A stretch of DNA of 64,000 nucleotides from positions 8,912,501 through 8,976,500 of the forward strand of contig NZ_JAPNKA010000001.1 of assembly GCF_026626635.1 (NCBI RefSeq), written 5' to 3'. How positions within the stretch are numbered: the first letter of the stretch is position 1; each line of letters starts with the position of its first letter. The translations under genes were made by a program, and so were the position numbers. The notes beneath the pieces were generated by a model. That model searched no databases, was not told where the DNA came from, and saw only the letters and a program-made list of their open reading frames with translations. This DNA comes from Archangium lansingense (lineage in GTDB: Bacteria; Myxococcota; Myxococcia; Myxococcales; Myxococcaceae). Positions 62,974-64,000 of the stretch are shown here, piece by piece.

Positions 62974-64000
62974 TCAGCGTCCAGACAACCGCTCCACCGC
63001 GTCAACCAGCGCGCGGCGGGCGAGTGAATCCGTCTCGGCCGCCAGGGCGGCCCGTGTCGCCGGCAGGCACCCGGGCCCACCGGAGTCTCCCAGGACCCGT
63101 GCCGCCGCGGCTCTCACATCCCAGCTCGCGTGACCCAGCAGTCCCACCGCCACCGACACCCCCTCGGCCGAGGCCGCGCCCGCCAGCAGCGCCGCCTTCA
63201 CCACTTCATGGTCTCCATGGGACACCGCGCGCCGAAGCACCTCGTCACGCAGAGCCCCTAGCCGCGCCAGCGCCTGCACCGCCCGCCAGGCAATGGCCCC
63301 GTCCGGGTGGGGTACCAGGGCCTCCAGGTCCGCCGCCCGCTCCACGGCCCCGCATTCTCCCACCGCCTCCAGAGCGGCCAGCCGCACCTCCAGGGCGTCG
63401 TCGGCCAGGGCCTGCTTCAGCAGCCCCGCCATCGAGCCATCTCCCAGCTGGCCCACCACCCGCACCGCCGCGGTGCGCACCCGCGGGGACTCGTCCGACA
63501 GCGACTGGCGAGCCAGCTCCAGGCCCCCAGCCGGGTCCACCGCGGCCAGCACCTCCACGGCGGTGGCACGCAGCGGCACAGAGGCCTCGCGCGCCGTCCG
63601 CCGCACCAGGGGCAGCATGGCCGTGCCTCCCACTCGCACCAGGGCGCTCAGCACCGCAGGCTCCGCCCCGCGCTCCAGCGCTGACTCCAGCGCCTGCGCC
63701 ACCGGCTTCGGGAAGTTGGCGGCCAGCATCACCAGCGCGCGAACCGCCGGTCCGGCCAGCTCCGGGTGGCCGAGCAGCTGCGACAGGGGCTCCACCGCCT
63801 CCAGCGAGCTCGTCCGCCCCAGGGCCTGCACCGCCACCGACTTCAGGTCCAGCTCGCCCCAGTCGAGCATCTGCACCAGCTCGGGAACGAACGTGGCGTC
63901 CACCAGCTCCACCAGCACGTGACCCGCCGCCTCGCGCGCCGGAAAGGAGAGCCGGTCCATGCTCGCCAGCAGCTCGCGCCCCGTCTCCGGGCCGAAGTGC
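62974..64000 (-). CDS. HEAT-repeat protein of a chemosensory operon (5' end outside the window)
   Basis: At least 342 residues of armadillo/HEAT-type repeats, about 30-35 residues each, with blocks such as VPLRATAVEVLAAVDPAGG, SPRVRTAAVRVVGQLGDG and LEVRLAALEAVGECGAVERA. The frame stays open to the window edge (HFGPETGRELLAS precedes the ATG at 63960), so the gene probably begins beyond position 64000. HEAT-repeat proteins occur in several Myxococcus chemosensory clusters as adaptors. Here it leads cheR and cheB on the same strand. Confidence 0.85.
   Translation of the reverse strand, partial: HFGPETGRELLASMDRLSFPAREAAGHVLVELVDATFVPELVQMLDWGELDLKSVAVQALGRTSSLEAVEPLSQLLGHPELAGPAVRALVMLAANFPKPVAQALESALERGAEPAVLSALVRVGGTAMLPLVRRTAREASVPLRATAVEVLAAVDPAGGLELARQSLSDESPRVRTAAVRVVGQLGDGSMAGLLKQALADDALEVRLAALEAVGECGAVERAADLEALVPHPDGAIAWRAVQALARLGALRDEVLRRAVSHGDHEVVKAALLAGAASAEGVSVAVGLLGHASWDVRAAAARVLGDSGGPGCLPATRAALAAETDSLARRALVDAVERLSGR

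Overview
The window is a dense, high-GC, gene-rich stretch of a myxobacterial chromosome, most like the Cystobacterineae (Archangium, Cystobacter, Hyalangium and relatives). The evidence is very high GC with strong third-position bias, a Myxococcales-restricted DUF2378 (TIGR02265) gene, DUF4388 (PATAN) proteins, a J-domain/pseudo-receiver protein, Cys-rich lipoproteins, and many four-base ATGA or GTGA stop/start overlaps. I found no rRNA, tRNA, CRISPR array, transposase or prophage. Genus-level assignment is inference.

Layout: (1) 0-8 kb: yicC-gmk, a GT9 glycosyltransferase, then a minus-strand lipopolysaccharide operon waaA - GT4 - lpxK - hldE1(rfaE1) - hldE2(rfaE2) - Trm112-like. (2) 8-17.6 kb: a secreted M4 metalloprotease with two PPC domains, an operon of a pseudo-receiver/DUF4388/J-domain/TPR protein with an MsbA-type ABC exporter and a membrane-anchored PHP hydrolase, two GNAT genes and DUF2378. 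(3) 17.7-22 kb: lpxB, a dolichol-phosphate-mannose-synthase-like GT2 and marC, opposed by an OmpA-like protein and a lipoprotein. (4) 22-33 kb: a minus-strand envelope-biogenesis run lysS - lolC/E - lolD - bamA - skp - lpxD - fabZ - lpxA - lpxI. (5) 33-35.4 kb: an ECF sigma/anti-sigma pair and prfB with its programmed +1 frameshift. (6) 35.4-47 kb: an Lnb-like (DUF4105) membrane protein, a phoH - pgpH - cupin/YbeY operon, a DUF4388 protein, a large TPR membrane protein, a MazG-VOC fusion and rpsT. (7) 47-51 kb: leuS - zinc-ribbon membrane protein - lptE, and a CheY-like regulator. (8) 51-61 kb: a more accessory region with a Nei-type glycosylase, lipoproteins, hydrolases, an ATP-grasp enzyme, a phospholipase-C/nuclease-like secreted protein coupled to a Cys-rich lipoprotein, and a LysM-transglycosylase behind a very good sigma-54 promoter with upstream repeat sites. 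(9) 61-64 kb: HEAT-repeat protein (cut by the window end) - cheR - cheB.

Together, the window holds much of lipid A assembly (lpxA, lpxB, lpxD, lpxI, lpxK), Kdo and heptose steps (waaA, hldE1/E2, GT9), lipid flipping (MsbA-like), LPS export (lptE), lipoprotein sorting (lolC/E, lolD) and outer-membrane protein assembly (bamA, skp). It is an outer-membrane construction hub mixed with translation genes (lysS, leuS, prfB, rpsT, ybeY).

The most unusual points are: a six-copy palindromic repeat family that has entered the Trm112-like coding region and supplies the C-terminus and stop of waaA; the sigma-54 promoter plus repeat array at 60.1-60.2 kb; a LolC/E protein with about 360 extra N-terminal residues; cupin-YbeY and MazG-VOC fusions; and a pseudo-receiver fused to a J domain.
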